Shown here: positions 10,620 through 18,369 of the stretch, one piece after another
Layout: each line of letters opens with the position of its first letter
Numbering within the stretch: the stretch's first letter is position 1
NCBI GenBank assembly: GCA_037200975.1
Contig: JBBCGI010000001.1
Coordinates: forward strand, 2,728,001 to 2,792,000
DNA length: 64,000 nt
Reading direction: 5' to 3'
From: Pseudomonadota bacterium
GTDB taxonomy: Bacteria > Pseudomonadota > Gammaproteobacteria > Steroidobacterales > Steroidobacteraceae
Position numbers and translations under genes: made by a program
The notes under the pieces: generated by a model
The model's input: only the letters and a program-made list of their open reading frames with translations
Database searches by the model: none
What the model was told of the DNA's origin: nothing

Positions 10620-10808
10620 ATGACACACACGCCGGACATTGGACGAGAGCACAGCCCGCAGTTCGCGACGGCACAGGGCGAACGCTGGCGCCGCTTTCTC
10701 GAAAGGGTCGGGACACCCAGCAACGACTTCGCCACGCGGCTCTCGCGAGCGCGTTTTGCCTATCTGCATCGCCGCGAGGCGAACAGCACGCGCTGGTTGC
10801 CGTTATGA
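10620..10808 (+). CDS. Small basic protein of unknown function
   Basis: A 62-residue soluble protein (starts MTHTPDIGRE, ends NSTRWLPL), rich in Arg. ATG 10620 has AGGA eight bases upstream. Its TGA overlaps the ATG of the next 32-codon ORF (ATGA), which suggests a two-gene unit of very small proteins. The unit is divergent from pdsR, so it may share its regulatory region, but no link in function is shown. No family recognised. Confidence 0.5.
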   Translation: MTHTPDIGREHSPQFATAQGERWRRFLERVGTPSNDFATRLSRARFAYLHRREANSTRWLPL

Positions 10809-10903
10809 ACGCCGTGCAGAAGATCTATTCGTGGATCGCGGTGGGCGTGCTGGTTGTTTGCTGGATTGCCGAGGCGTCGCTGTGCGCTGCGCGCGGCTTC
10901 TGA
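10805..10903 (+). CDS. 32-residue single-span membrane peptide
   Basis: ATG 10805 overlaps the stop of the preceding small gene by four bases. The peptide MNAVQKIYSWIAVG... is almost wholly a hydrophobic helix (VGVLVVCWIA) and ends at TGA 10901-10903. Size and hydrophobicity resemble small regulatory membrane peptides. Coding status rests on the overlap and the clean hydrophobic helix only. Confidence 0.4.
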   Translation: MNAVQKIYSWIAVGVLVVCWIAEASLCAARGF

Positions 10904-10918
10904 ATTCGTGGGTGCTGC

Positions 10919-11311
10919 CTATGGGTCGGCAACCGGAGCGACGCTCAGCTTCGTCACGTGCGCGCGTTGCGCCGCGGCCAGCACCTGCGCCACGCGTTCG
11001 TACCGCGTGCGTTTCTCGGCGACTACGCTGATCGCGGGCGGGTCTTCCCGCTGCAACACGCTCTCGAACCTGGGTCGCAACGCCTCGATCGATGCGACGA
11101 ACTCACCGTTCCAGTAGATCGCTCCATCGAAGGCGATGTCGAGGCGCACCGACGGATGTGGCGCGCCCGGCGCACGCTGTGGCAAATTGAGTTTGACGGC
11201 ATGGGTTGCGACCGGCACCGTCAATATCAGGATGATCAACAGCACCAGCATCACGTCGATGAGCGGCGTGGCGTTCATCTGCGGCTCGACGGTGGGAGAC
11301 CCGGCGGACAT
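10919..11311 (-). CDS. exbD: ExbD/TolR-family biopolymer transport protein
   Basis: A 130-residue protein with the ExbD plan: short cytosolic N-terminus (MNATPLIDVMLVLLIIL), one span at about residues 17-36 carrying the conserved membrane Asp (LIDVML) used for proton-motive-force coupling, and a periplasmic domain of about 90 residues. It energises TonB- or Tol-type outer-membrane processes with an ExbB/TolQ partner. No exbB or tonB lies next to it, so it is an orphan here. ATG 11311 has a GAGGTG SD. It is divergent from the L7/L12-like gene. Confidence 0.85.
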   Translation of the reverse strand: MSAGSPTVEPQMNATPLIDVMLVLLIILILTVPVATHAVKLNLPQRAPGAPHPSVRLDIAFDGAIYWNGEFVASIEALRPRFESVLQREDPPAISVVAEKRTRYERVAQVLAAAQRAHVTKLSVAPVADP

Positions 11312-11377
11312 GATTCACCTCGTACAAGGCATAACGCGCGGCCGCATGGCGCCGGGTTTTTGCGCGCGGAAAACACC

Positions 11378-11665
11378 ATGAGAGCCGACCCGAAGTTCAA
11401 ACCGTTGCCGGCGGAGCCTGCGACGCTGCTCACCGAGGGCAAGGTGATCGAAGCGATCAAGGTGCTGCGCGCCTCGCACGGGCTGGACCTCAAGCAGGCC
11501 AAGGACTGGGTCGACTGGCACATCGCGCAGGACCCGATGCTGCGCGTTCAGCTCGAAACGCAGCAACGCGCGTTGCGCCGCAAGATCTTCATGTGGTTCC
11601 TGCTCGTCGATGCGCTCATCGCGGCGGGCCTCATCTATTACTTTTTTTATAGAGGAAGCGTTTGA
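11378..11665 (+). CDS. Small tail-anchored protein with an L7/L12-like helical domain
   Basis: A 95-residue protein. Residues about 15-50 (LTEGKVIEAIKVLRASHGLD, then LKQAKDWVDW) closely resemble the helix-turn-helix of the ribosomal L7/L12 C-terminal domain, where GKK.EAIK..RE..GL.LKEAK is typical. A C-terminal span (MWFLLVDALIAAGLIYYFF) follows, so it would be tail-anchored with the domain in the cytosol. L7/L12-like modules occur in stand-alone bacterial proteins, but the role is unknown. Its TGA overlaps the GST start by one base, implying cotranscription. Confidence 0.65.
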   Translation: MRADPKFKPLPAEPATLLTEGKVIEAIKVLRASHGLDLKQAKDWVDWHIAQDPMLRVQLETQQRALRRKIFMWFLLVDALIAAGLIYYFFYRGSV

Positions 11666-12303
11666 TGCTCCTGATCGGTATGTTCGATTCGCCCTTCGTG
11701 CGCCGCGTGGCGATCACCCTGAAGCTCCTGGAGATGCCGTTCGAACATGCGAACTGGTCGGTGGGCCGGGATTTCGACCGCATCCGCCAGTACAACCCGC
11801 TCGGGCGCGTGCCGACACTGGTGACCGACAAAGGCGAGAAGCTCATGGAGTCGGCCGCGATCCTCGACTATCTAGATGAGCTCGCGGGTCCCGATCGCGC
11901 ATTGTTGCCGGCCGCTGGTGTGGAGCGGCGCCAGGCGCTGAATCTCATGGCGATGGCCACCGGTGCGGCGGAAAAAGGCGTGTTGCAGGTGTACGAGCGG
12001 GTGTTTCGCCCCGAGGCCAAGCGGCACGCGCCCTGGGTGGATCGTTGCCGGCTGCAGATGAGCTCGTCGCTGGGCGAGATCGATCGCTACCTGGGCGAGC
12101 GTGGCGTCTCGCAGTGGCTGGTCGGCAAACGCATGACGCAAGCCGATATCACCGTGGTGTGTTCGTTCACCTTCCTCAACGATGCGCTGCGGGTCGGCGC
12201 GGACCAGGTCATGTTCCAGTCGCTGGCCACCCTGGCGGCGCGCTGCGAATCGTTGCCGGTGTTCCAGGACACCCGCGTGCCGTTCTTCGTCCCGAATGGC
12301 TAG
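11665..12303 (+). CDS. Glutathione S-transferase family protein
   Basis: A 212-residue cytosolic protein with a thioredoxin-fold N-terminal domain (IGMFDSPFVRRVAITLKLL; the Ser of DSPFVR is the likely catalytic residue), the conserved NPLGRVPTLV cis-Pro loop and the ES.AI..YL glutathione-binding motif, followed by an all-helical C-terminal domain. It probably conjugates or reduces electrophiles with glutathione; the substrate is unknown. ATG 11665 is preceded by GAGGAAG and overlaps the upstream TGA (TGATG). The TAG stop is convergent with gcdH: both stops lie in one CTAG at 12300-12303. Confidence 0.85.
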   Translation: MLLIGMFDSPFVRRVAITLKLLEMPFEHANWSVGRDFDRIRQYNPLGRVPTLVTDKGEKLMESAAILDYLDELAGPDRALLPAAGVERRQALNLMAMATGAAEKGVLQVYERVFRPEAKRHAPWVDRCRLQMSSSLGEIDRYLGERGVSQWLVGKRMTQADITVVCSFTFLNDALRVGADQVMFQSLATLAARCESLPVFQDTRVPFFVPNG

Positions 12304-13457
12304 AAGGCGTTGATGCCCGTGAGCTCGCGCCCGATGGTGAGCTGGTGGATGGTTTCCGTGCCTTCGTACGTGATCACGCTTTCGAGATTGAGCGCATGGC
12401 GGATCGGCACGTACTCGGCGCTGATGCCGGAGCCGCCCAGCATGTCGCGGCAATCGCGCGCGATGTCGAGCGCGATGCGGCAGTTGTTCCACTTCGCGAG
12501 CGACACCTGCGGCGGCTGCATCTTGCCGGCATCCTTGAGCCGGCCTAACTGGTGGCTCAGCAGCTGGGCGGTGGTGATCTTGCGCGCCATCTCGGCGAGC
12601 CGCAGCTGGATGGCCTGCGTCGCGGCCAGTGGTTTGCCGAACATCACGCGGGTCTTGGTGTATTCGATCAGCTGCGCGAGGCAGGCCTGCGCCGCGCCGA
12701 TCACACCCCAGGTGATGCCATAGCGTGCCTGCGTGAGGCAGGACAGCGGGCCTTTCAGTCCTTTCACGTTGGGCAGCAGGTTCGCTTCGGGCACGACGAC
12801 GTTGTCGAAGAACAGGGCCGAGGTGACCGAGGCGCGCAGGCTGAACTTGCGCTCGATCTCCGGCGCCGAAAACCCCTTGGTGCCTTTTTCGACGATGAAG
12901 CCGCGGATGCCGTCATCCGTCATCGCCCAGCAGATGCAGAGATCGGCGATGGCGCCGTTGGTGATCCACATCTTCGCGCCGTTGATGACCCAGTCGCCGC
13001 CTTTCTTCTTGGCATGCGTCTTCATGTTGGAAGGATCCGATCCGCCGTGCGGCTCGGTCAGGCCGAAACAGCCGATCTTTTTGCCCTTGGCCATGTCGGG
13101 CAGGAATCTTTGTTTCTGCTCCTCGCTGCCGAAGGCGTAGATGGGGTACATGCACAGCGAGCTCTGCACGGACACGAAGCTGCGGATGCCCGAATCGCCG
13201 CGCTCGAGCTCCTGGCAGATGAGGCCGTAACTCACGGCATTCAGGCCGGCGCAGTCGTAGCCCTGGATGGACGAGCCTAACAACCCGAGATCGGCGATCT
13301 CGGCGATGAGCTCCTTCGGGAAATGATGCTTCTCGAAGCAGTCCTGGATGATGGGCAGCACTTTTTCGTCGACGAAACGGCCGACGGAATCCTGCACCGC
13401 GCGTTCGTCCTCGGTGAGCAGACCGCGGACGTCGTAGAGATCGAGTGGGTTGAGCAT
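12300..13457 (-). CDS. gcdH: Glutaryl-CoA dehydrogenase-type acyl-CoA dehydrogenase
   Basis: A 385-residue FAD enzyme. RSFVSVQSSLCMYPI (about residue 93 on) is the glutaryl-CoA dehydrogenase signature with the substrate-carboxylate-binding Arg, followed by CFGLTEPHGGSDP and the catalytic Glu365 in TYEGTETIH. The C-terminus ends REL.GINAF as in GcdH. It would convert glutaryl-CoA to crotonyl-CoA in lysine/tryptophan degradation. No other pathway genes are adjacent. The start ATG 13457 lies next to a 94-base palindrome, so its promoter must overlap or lie beyond that repeat. Confidence 0.85.
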   Translation of the reverse strand: MLNPLDLYDVRGLLTEDERAVQDSVGRFVDEKVLPIIQDCFEKHHFPKELIAEIADLGLLGSSIQGYDCAGLNAVSYGLICQELERGDSGIRSFVSVQSSLCMYPIYAFGSEEQKQRFLPDMAKGKKIGCFGLTEPHGGSDPSNMKTHAKKKGGDWVINGAKMWITNGAIADLCICWAMTDDGIRGFIVEKGTKGFSAPEIERKFSLRASVTSALFFDNVVVPEANLLPNVKGLKGPLSCLTQARYGITWGVIGAAQACLAQLIEYTKTRVMFGKPLAATQAIQLRLAEMARKITTAQLLSHQLGRLKDAGKMQPPQVSLAKWNNCRIALDIARDCRDMLGGSGISAEYVPIRHALNLESVITYEGTETIHQLTIGRELTGINAF

Positions 13458-13469
13458 GCCCGCAATGAT

Positions 13470-13563
13470 AAGTGGTGCCGGGGTGCAATTCTCGTAATTA
13501 CGCTGTCGTTGCGCGGGCGCGCAACCGCGACCTAATTACGAGAATTGCACCCCGGCACCACTT
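13470..13563. repeat. 94-base palindromic element, family B copy 1 (AAGTGGTGCCGGGGTGCAA arms)
   Basis: Arms 13470-13500 and 13533-13563 are perfect 31-base inverted copies; the 32-base centre is itself partly self-complementary (GCGCGGGCGCGC). A second copy with the same arms but a different centre lies at 57432-57525, also 94 bases. It sits between two leftward genes and would separate their transcripts. Confidence 0.9.
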
Positions 13564-13564
13564 C

Positions 13565-14032
13565 CTAGATCGGGATGCCGAGTCTGCGATACAGGTGCCC
13601 GAGCAGCCACACGGGGCCAATCAGCAGGAACTGGATGTCTTTCATGAACGAAGGCCGCTTGCCTTCGATGGAATGGCCGATGAACTGGCCGATCCAGGCG
13701 ACCACGAAGATGGCGCTGCAGGTGAGCCACAGCGGCCACGCGAGGGTATCCAGCCAGCTAACAACAAACAGCAGGCCGACGAGGCCCGCGGCCGCGCCGA
13801 GTGCCAGCGAAAACGACAGCCGGAAGTAGTAGACGATCGCGGCGGCGACCGTGACGGTGGCGAAGTTGAGCCACGGCGAAACCGCGGCGACACTGGCGGG
13901 CACCGGGATCGACCAGAGGAATCCGATGACCGTCATCACGATCGGCGGCACGCATATGATGTGCAGCAGCTCATTGCCGGGGTGGCTGTGGCTTTCGCCA
14001 TATTCACCGAACCACTGTTCGACCGTGCGCAT
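13565..14032 (-). CDS. Mpo1/DUF962-like membrane protein
   Basis: A 155-residue protein with four hydrophobic spans. The N-terminus (YGESHSHPGNELLHIICVPP) carries the conserved His..His..N...H pattern of the Mpo1/YGL010w family, and IGQFIGHSIEGKRPS the second His motif. In yeast Mpo1 these His residues bind iron for oxidation of 2-hydroxy fatty acids; bacterial members are mostly untested. ATG 14032 (MRTVEQWF) is the usual family start. The long upstream extension is antisense to the thioesterase gene and is not coding. Confidence 0.82.
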   Translation of the reverse strand: MRTVEQWFGEYGESHSHPGNELLHIICVPPIVMTVIGFLWSIPVPASVAAVSPWLNFATVTVAAAIVYYFRLSFSLALGAAAGLVGLLFVVSWLDTLAWPLWLTCSAIFVVAWIGQFIGHSIEGKRPSFMKDIQFLLIGPVWLLGHLYRRLGIPI

Positions 14033-14083
14033 GGGCAGGAACGCTACGCCCGCGCAAAGTGCCATGCAACACAGGGAATGGTC

Positions 14084-14608
14084 ATGCCGCTGATGCAGCG
14101 ATTCATGCGATTCATGTCGCGCAGCGGAATCTTGTCCGATGCACGGCTGCTGGAGCTGTATCCGCCGTTCCGGCCGATGCGTATCAAGGTGCTGGAAATC
14201 TCGGCCGGATGGCGCAGCGTGCGGATCCTGCTGCCGCTGAATGCGATGTCGCGCAATCCCGGCGGCGTGATGTTCGGTGGGTACCAGGCCGCGCTCGCCG
14301 ACCCCATCGCCGCGCTGGCGTGTGCACGCGTATTCCCCGGTTTTTCCGTCTGGACGCGCGCCATGACGATTTCCTTCGATCACGGCGGCAATTCCGACCT
14401 CGAGATGCGGTTTTCACTGACTCCCGAACAGGAGCAGGCAGTTAGACTGGAACTCGAACGCGATGGTCGTTCAACACCGACATTTGAATACGGCTACAAC
14501 ACCACGGATGGTGTGCGCTGCACGGTGATACGCAATACGGTCGCGATTCGCCCGCGCGGCTACCAACGCGCGACCACGCCGCCGGCTTCGTCCGAAGCCG
14601 TCGACTGA
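14084..14608 (+). CDS. Hotdog-fold thioesterase-like protein (DUF4442)
   Basis: A 174-residue protein related to PaaI/YiiD-type hotdog thioesterases: the N-terminal helix and the block NPGGVMFGGYQAALAD correspond to the N..G..F.G....L.D active-site helix. It probably hydrolyses acyl-CoA, with unknown substrate. Of the nearby starts (14078 and 14084) I prefer 14084, because AGGGA lies about seven bases upstream. The last 15 residues are low complexity. It is divergent from the Mpo1-like gene. Confidence 0.72.
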   Translation: MPLMQRFMRFMSRSGILSDARLLELYPPFRPMRIKVLEISAGWRSVRILLPLNAMSRNPGGVMFGGYQAALADPIAALACARVFPGFSVWTRAMTISFDHGGNSDLEMRFSLTPEQEQAVRLELERDGRSTPTFEYGYNTTDGVRCTVIRNTVAIRPRGYQRATTPPASSEAVD

Positions 14609-14695
14609 GAACTGGAACACGGAAAGCGGGTTCATTCGGCGTTCAGATGCACGCCGCTATGTTTGCCCGACGCTTGCCTTAAGGAGATAAAGCAC

Positions 14696-15376
14696 ATGAA
14701 GACCTCGATCCTCGTCCGCAGCATGTTGTTAGTCATGACCGCCGCATTCACGGTGACGGCCTGTCAGACCACCGACGCCTACACCGGCGAGAAAAAGGTG
14801 AACAAGACGACCAAGGGCGCGGGCATCGGCGCCCTGGCCGGCGCAGTACTCGGCGCGGCGACCGGCGACAATTCGAAGGAGCGTCGCAAGCGCGCGCTGA
14901 TCGGCGCGGGCGTCGGTGCGCTCACTGGCGCCGGCGTTGGTGCGTACATGGACCGGCAGGAAGCCAAGCTGCGCGCGCAGCTCGAAGGTACGGGCGTCTC
15001 GGTCACGCGCAACGGCAACGACCTCACACTCAACATGCCCGGCAACATCACCTTCAAGACGGCGAGCGCCGATCTCAACTCGAGCTTCTTCCGCGTGCTC
15101 GATTCCGTCGGCCTCGTGCTCAAGGAGTTCGACAAGACGCTCATCGACGTCGAAGGCCATACCGACAGCGATGGCAGCGACAGCTACAACCAGCAGTTGT
15201 CGCTCGAGCGTGCGACTTCGGTTGGTACGTACCTGCAGTCGCACGGGGTGAACGGCCAGCGCATCGTGACGTTCGGCGCCGGCGAAGCGCGTCCGGTTGC
15301 GAGCAACACGACGGCTGAAGGCAAACAGCAGAACCGCCGCGTGGAGCTCAAGCTGCAGCCCATCACCGAAGGCTAA
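14696..15376 (+). CDS. OmpA-family peptidoglycan-binding lipoprotein with glycine zipper (YiaD-like)
   Basis: A 226-residue outer-membrane lipoprotein: lipobox ending at Cys23 (TVTAC), a glycine-zipper segment about 38-95 (GAGIGALAGAVLGAATG, GAGVGALTGAGVGA), then an OmpA C-terminal domain about 110-226 with DVEGHTDSDGSD and the NRRVEL ending that contact diaminopimelate of peptidoglycan. Role: tethering outer membrane to cell wall. ATG 14696 has a strong AAGGAGAT SD. A terminator follows at 15402-15424, so it is probably a single-gene unit. Confidence 0.9.
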   Translation: MKTSILVRSMLLVMTAAFTVTACQTTDAYTGEKKVNKTTKGAGIGALAGAVLGAATGDNSKERRKRALIGAGVGALTGAGVGAYMDRQEAKLRAQLEGTGVSVTRNGNDLTLNMPGNITFKTASADLNSSFFRVLDSVGLVLKEFDKTLIDVEGHTDSDGSDSYNQQLSLERATSVGTYLQSHGVNGQRIVTFGAGEARPVASNTTAEGKQQNRRVELKLQPITEG

Positions 15377-15401
15377 AGAGAACTCTCGACACACTCACGG
15401 A

Positions 15402-15424
15402 CGGCGGCCTTTGGCCGCCGTTTT
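15402..15424 (+). terminator. Rho-independent terminator after the OmpA lipoprotein gene
   Basis: Stem CGGCGGCC / GGCCGCCG with loop TTT (15402-15420) followed by TTTT. It lies 25 bases after the lipoprotein stop. Confidence 0.85.
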
Positions 15425-15447
15425 CCGTTGTGGCGCGCAGCGCCTGA

Positions 15448-16263
15448 CTATTTCAATCCTGAAACAATGGGCAGGTGCCAGACCGCATAGTGATCCGGAT
15501 TCATGATCGAAGCGATGATCTCGTCGAAGTGCTGCCGAACCACAGCAGCGGGCCATTCCGGCGTCGACAAAGCTTCCGTGTAGCCATCGCGCCAGGCCGT
15601 GATGATGTCCGCGAACACGCGCCGTGGCACCCGCAATGTGTCGATCACGACGTAGTCGACGCGGACGTCCTGCAGGCCGGCGGCGCGCAACAGCGTCCAA
15701 GCGCGCCGGCCGATGCGCGAATCGGTGTGGGTCCGCTCGGAGAATTCGATCGGTCCCTTGCGCCACAGCACATCCGGGTCGAGCGGGCCCGACATCATGT
15801 GCAGCATCGAGTAATCCTCGGCGAGCACGTGCACACGGCCGCCGGGTTTCGTGACGCGCACCAGCTCTGCGAATATCCGATCGACGTGCGGCACCGACTG
15901 GACCATGTGGCGATTGACCACGAGATCGAAGCTGTCATCGGGCTGTGCGAGGTGGAAGGCGTCACCGGTCTCGAACCGCACCCGCGGCGCCAACGCCGCG
16001 TGTTTGCCGCGCGCGTATTCCACGGAGGCGGGCAGTAGTTCGATTCCGAGCACCGTCGCGTCCGGATGCGTCTGCGCGAAGCGCGCGCTGAATTCGCCGC
16101 TGCCCGCGCCGACGTCCAGCACGCGCGGATTACGCGGCAGGCGGTACAGGTCGATGAGGCGCTTCTCCTGCGGCCAGATCGCCTCGATCTGCGCCGCGAG
16201 GTTGCGAATCATCGATTCGTCGGCCATCTGTTCGCCCTGGGGATTGAGTGCAGTGCTGGTCAT
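15448..16263 (-). CDS. Class I SAM-dependent methyltransferase
   Basis: A 271-residue protein with a Rossmann methyltransferase core: motif I VLDVGAGSGEF (about residue 48), acidic loop VLGIELLP, GDAFHL, motif IV FDLVVNRHM and the TKPGGRVHVLAED post-motif. Substrate unknown. The start at ATG 16263 (MTSTALNPQ) is the first sensible one; the ORF continues upstream into non-coding sequence past the rpoH terminator, which isolates this gene from rpoH. The insert at about 150-190 (MMSGPLDPDVLW) would determine substrate. Confidence 0.8.
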   Translation of the reverse strand: MTSTALNPQGEQMADESMIRNLAAQIEAIWPQEKRLIDLYRLPRNPRVLDVGAGSGEFSARFAQTHPDATVLGIELLPASVEYARGKHAALAPRVRFETGDAFHLAQPDDSFDLVVNRHMVQSVPHVDRIFAELVRVTKPGGRVHVLAEDYSMLHMMSGPLDPDVLWRKGPIEFSERTHTDSRIGRRAWTLLRAAGLQDVRVDYVVIDTLRVPRRVFADIITAWRDGYTEALSTPEWPAAVVRQHFDEIIASIMNPDHYAVWHLPIVSGLK

Positions 16264-16320
16264 GACGGCGGATTTATTCACGGCGGAACCGTGGGCACAA
16301 CCAAAAAAAGTTGAAGCGAT

Positions 16321-16353
16321 CAAAAGAAAAAACCCCGGCGAGGCGCCGGGGTT
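16321..16353 (-). terminator. Rho-independent terminator after rpoH
   Basis: On the minus strand: AACCCCGGCG-CCT-CGCCGGGGTT followed by TTTTCTTTTG. The 10-bp stem lies about 55 bases beyond the rpoH stop and separates it from the methyltransferase gene downstream. Confidence 0.9.
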
Positions 16354-16409
16354 TGAATAGCTGTCAGAGCTGCCGGTCGGAACCGGAGCCGCCCGCTGGC
16401 GGCCCGCGG

Positions 16410-17294
16410 TCAGACCATGAGGCCTCGCAATTTCTTGATCGCATTCGCTTCGATCTGGCGGATACGTTCGGCCGACACACCGTACTTCTCGGCGAGATCG
16501 TGCAGCGTGGCGCTCGCCTCGCCGGTCCAGCGATTCACCAGGATGTCGCGCGCGCGCGGGTCCAGGGTCTTCATGGCGGCCTGCAGGCGATCGCCGGTGG
16601 TGTCTTCCCACTGCGCGTTTTCGATCTGGATGGCCGGGTCGGAATCGGGCGCGGGTAGATAGGCGGCGGGCGAGTAGGTCTCGTCCCCGTCTTCACTGCC
16701 GGCGTCCGGAACCGGGTCGAACGAGAGGTCGCGCGCCGCGAGGCGCTTTTCCATCTCGGTCACTTCGGCCGGGGTCACCTTGAGATCGCGGGCCACGGCC
16801 AGCGTCTCCTCGTGCGACAGCCACGCGAGGTTCTTCTTCATCTTGCGCAGATTGAAGAACAGCTTGCGCTGGGCCTTGGTCGTGGCGACCTTCACCAGGC
16901 GCCAGTTGCGCAGCACGTATTCGTGGATCTCGGCGCGGATCCAGTGGACCGCGAACGACACCAGGCGCACGCCGACGTTCGGGTCGAAGCGCTTGACGGC
17001 TTTCATGAGGCCGACGTTGCCTTCCTGGACGACGTCGCCCAGCGGCAGGCCATATCCGGAGTAGCCCCGCGCGATGTGCACCACGAAGCGCAGGTGCGAC
17101 ATGACGAGTTCACGGGCCGCCCCGAGGTCGCCTTCGTCGCGGAAGCGATGGGCAAGCACCGCCTCGGCCTCGCGCGTCAGCACGGGGATGCGGCTCACCT
17201 TGTCCATGTACGCATCGAAACTGCCGATGGGGCCGGCGAGTACGAAGTCGTTCTTGCGGGTCAGGGCAGTGGCAGCGGGCGCAATGGTGGTCAT
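16410..17294 (-). CDS. rpoH: RNA polymerase sigma-32 (heat-shock sigma factor)
   Basis: A 294-residue sigma-70 family factor. Region 2 contains HLRFVVHIARGY, GLPLGDVVQEGNVGLMKAVKRFDP and SFAVHWIRAEIHEYVLRNW. The RpoH-specific box QRKLFFNLRKMKK follows, and region 4 ends SAERIRQIEANAIKKLRGL. It directs transcription of heat-shock chaperone and protease genes. ATG 17294 has a strong AGGAGG SD nine bases upstream; the ORF extension to 17324 is unlikely. It lies after ftsX as in E. coli (ftsY-ftsE-ftsX-rpoH), with its own promoter region of 145 bases. Confidence 0.97.
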   Translation of the reverse strand: MTTIAPAATALTRKNDFVLAGPIGSFDAYMDKVSRIPVLTREAEAVLAHRFRDEGDLGAARELVMSHLRFVVHIARGYSGYGLPLGDVVQEGNVGLMKAVKRFDPNVGVRLVSFAVHWIRAEIHEYVLRNWRLVKVATTKAQRKLFFNLRKMKKNLAWLSHEETLAVARDLKVTPAEVTEMEKRLAARDLSFDPVPDAGSEDGDETYSPAAYLPAPDSDPAIQIENAQWEDTTGDRLQAAMKTLDPRARDILVNRWTGEASATLHDLAEKYGVSAERIRQIEANAIKKLRGLMV

Positions 17295-17355
17295 GTAGCG
17301 AAACCTCCTGGGCGATCTGCTCATCTCGTGGGCCGGGATGTTAGCAGTCGGGTGA

Positions 17356-17383
17356 TTAGAGTGCTAAGGACCCCATCAGTTCC
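17356..17383 (-). promoter_or_regulatory. Sigma-E-like promoter in front of rpoH
   Basis: Minus strand: GGAACT, a further G plus 16 bases, then TCTAA. This resembles the RpoE consensus (GGAACTT, about 16 bases, TCTGA/TCAAA). It lies about 60 bases before the rpoH start. In E. coli one of the rpoH promoters is RpoE-dependent, so position and logic agree. There is also a TATATA box nearer ftsX (17424-17429) that could serve sigma-70. Confidence 0.45.
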
Positions 17384-17439
17384 ATCCCTCGGACGAGAGA
17401 CCGAAACCATAAGTTATTGATCTATATAAAACGCGCTGC

Positions 17440-18369
17440 TCACGCACGCGGTTCGATCTGCCTCAGGTGCCGGCCGGTCGAGATCAAGGCTCCCAACCAG
17501 CCGAGCCCGGCGCCCACGGCCAGCAGCAACCCCAGACTCTTGCCGTCCAGCCCAGCCATTCGGAACTGGCTGCCGTATTGGGCCGACAGCACCCCAACCG
17601 CACGGTCGAGGTAGGCCATGCCGCCAAAGACGATGAGTGCCGCGAGCAGGGACCCGCCGAGGCCATAGAAGAGGCCGGTGTACAGGAACGGCCGCCGGAC
17701 GAACGCATTGGAGCCGCCCACGAGCTTCGTGACCTCGATCTCCGGGCGGCGTTGCTGGATCTCGAGGCGGATGGTGTTGCCGATGACCGCAAGCACGCCC
17801 AGTCCCAGCACGGAGATCACCACCCACAACACGCGCCGGAGCACTTCGAGCAGGGAGTGCAGGCGGCGCACCCAGTCCAGATCGAGCTGCACGATCTCCA
17901 CCTCGGGAAACGCCGCGAAGTAACGCCGCTGGGATTCGATCTCCGCCGGTCCACTGGCGTTCCTGGCGGGACGCACGACCAGGTGATGCGGCAGCGGGTT
18001 GCTCTCGAGCGCCGCCAGCGCGTCGCCGAAGCCGGAGGCCAGCTTGAACTCTTCGAGCGCCTGGTCCGCCGTGACCGCCGTGATCGAATCGATGCCCGCA
18101 CGTTCGCGCGCGCTCCTGGCTATTTGCTGGACCCGTTCGATGGGGGTGCCGAGCTTGAAGTGCACGGTGAAGTCGACGGCGTTGCTGAGGTCGCCGGTCG
18201 CCGCGCGCAGGTTGTTCACGATCAATGCGAGACCCGCGGGCAGAGCCAGGGCAACCGCGATGACAGTGAGGGTCAGCAGCGTTGCGAATGGCGCGCGCAC
18301 CAATCTACCCAGCGCGCCGAACAGGGCCTGCAGGTGGCGTGTGCCATACGAGGAAACCGCGCCGCTCAC
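17440..18369 (-). CDS. ftsX: Cell-division ABC transporter permease FtsX
   Basis: A 309-residue protein with the FtsX layout: first span about 27-50 (FATLLTLTVIAVALALPAGLAL), a periplasmic loop about 52-180 that in this family contacts the EnvC-type amidase activator, then three C-terminal spans with the LEIQQRRPEIEVTKLVGG coupling helix. With FtsE it activates septal cell-wall hydrolysis. The start is GTG 18369, overlapping the ftsE TGA by four bases (GTGA). A longer ORF upstream is the out-of-frame shadow of ftsE. Confidence 0.95.
   Translation of the reverse strand: MSGAVSSYGTRHLQALFGALGRLVRAPFATLLTLTVIAVALALPAGLALIVNNLRAATGDLSNAVDFTVHFKLGTPIERVQQIARSARERAGIDSITAVTADQALEEFKLASGFGDALAALESNPLPHHLVVRPARNASGPAEIESQRRYFAAFPEVEIVQLDLDWVRRLHSLLEVLRRVLWVVISVLGLGVLAVIGNTIRLEIQQRRPEIEVTKLVGGSNAFVRRPFLYTGLFYGLGGSLLAALIVFGGMAYLDRAVGVLSAQYGSQFRMAGLDGKSLGLLLAVGAGLGWLGALISTGRHLRQIEPRA

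Noticed and set aside
13470-13563. CRISPR repeat
   Set aside because: Single palindrome with long arms, no spacer array; the second copy is 44 kb away.
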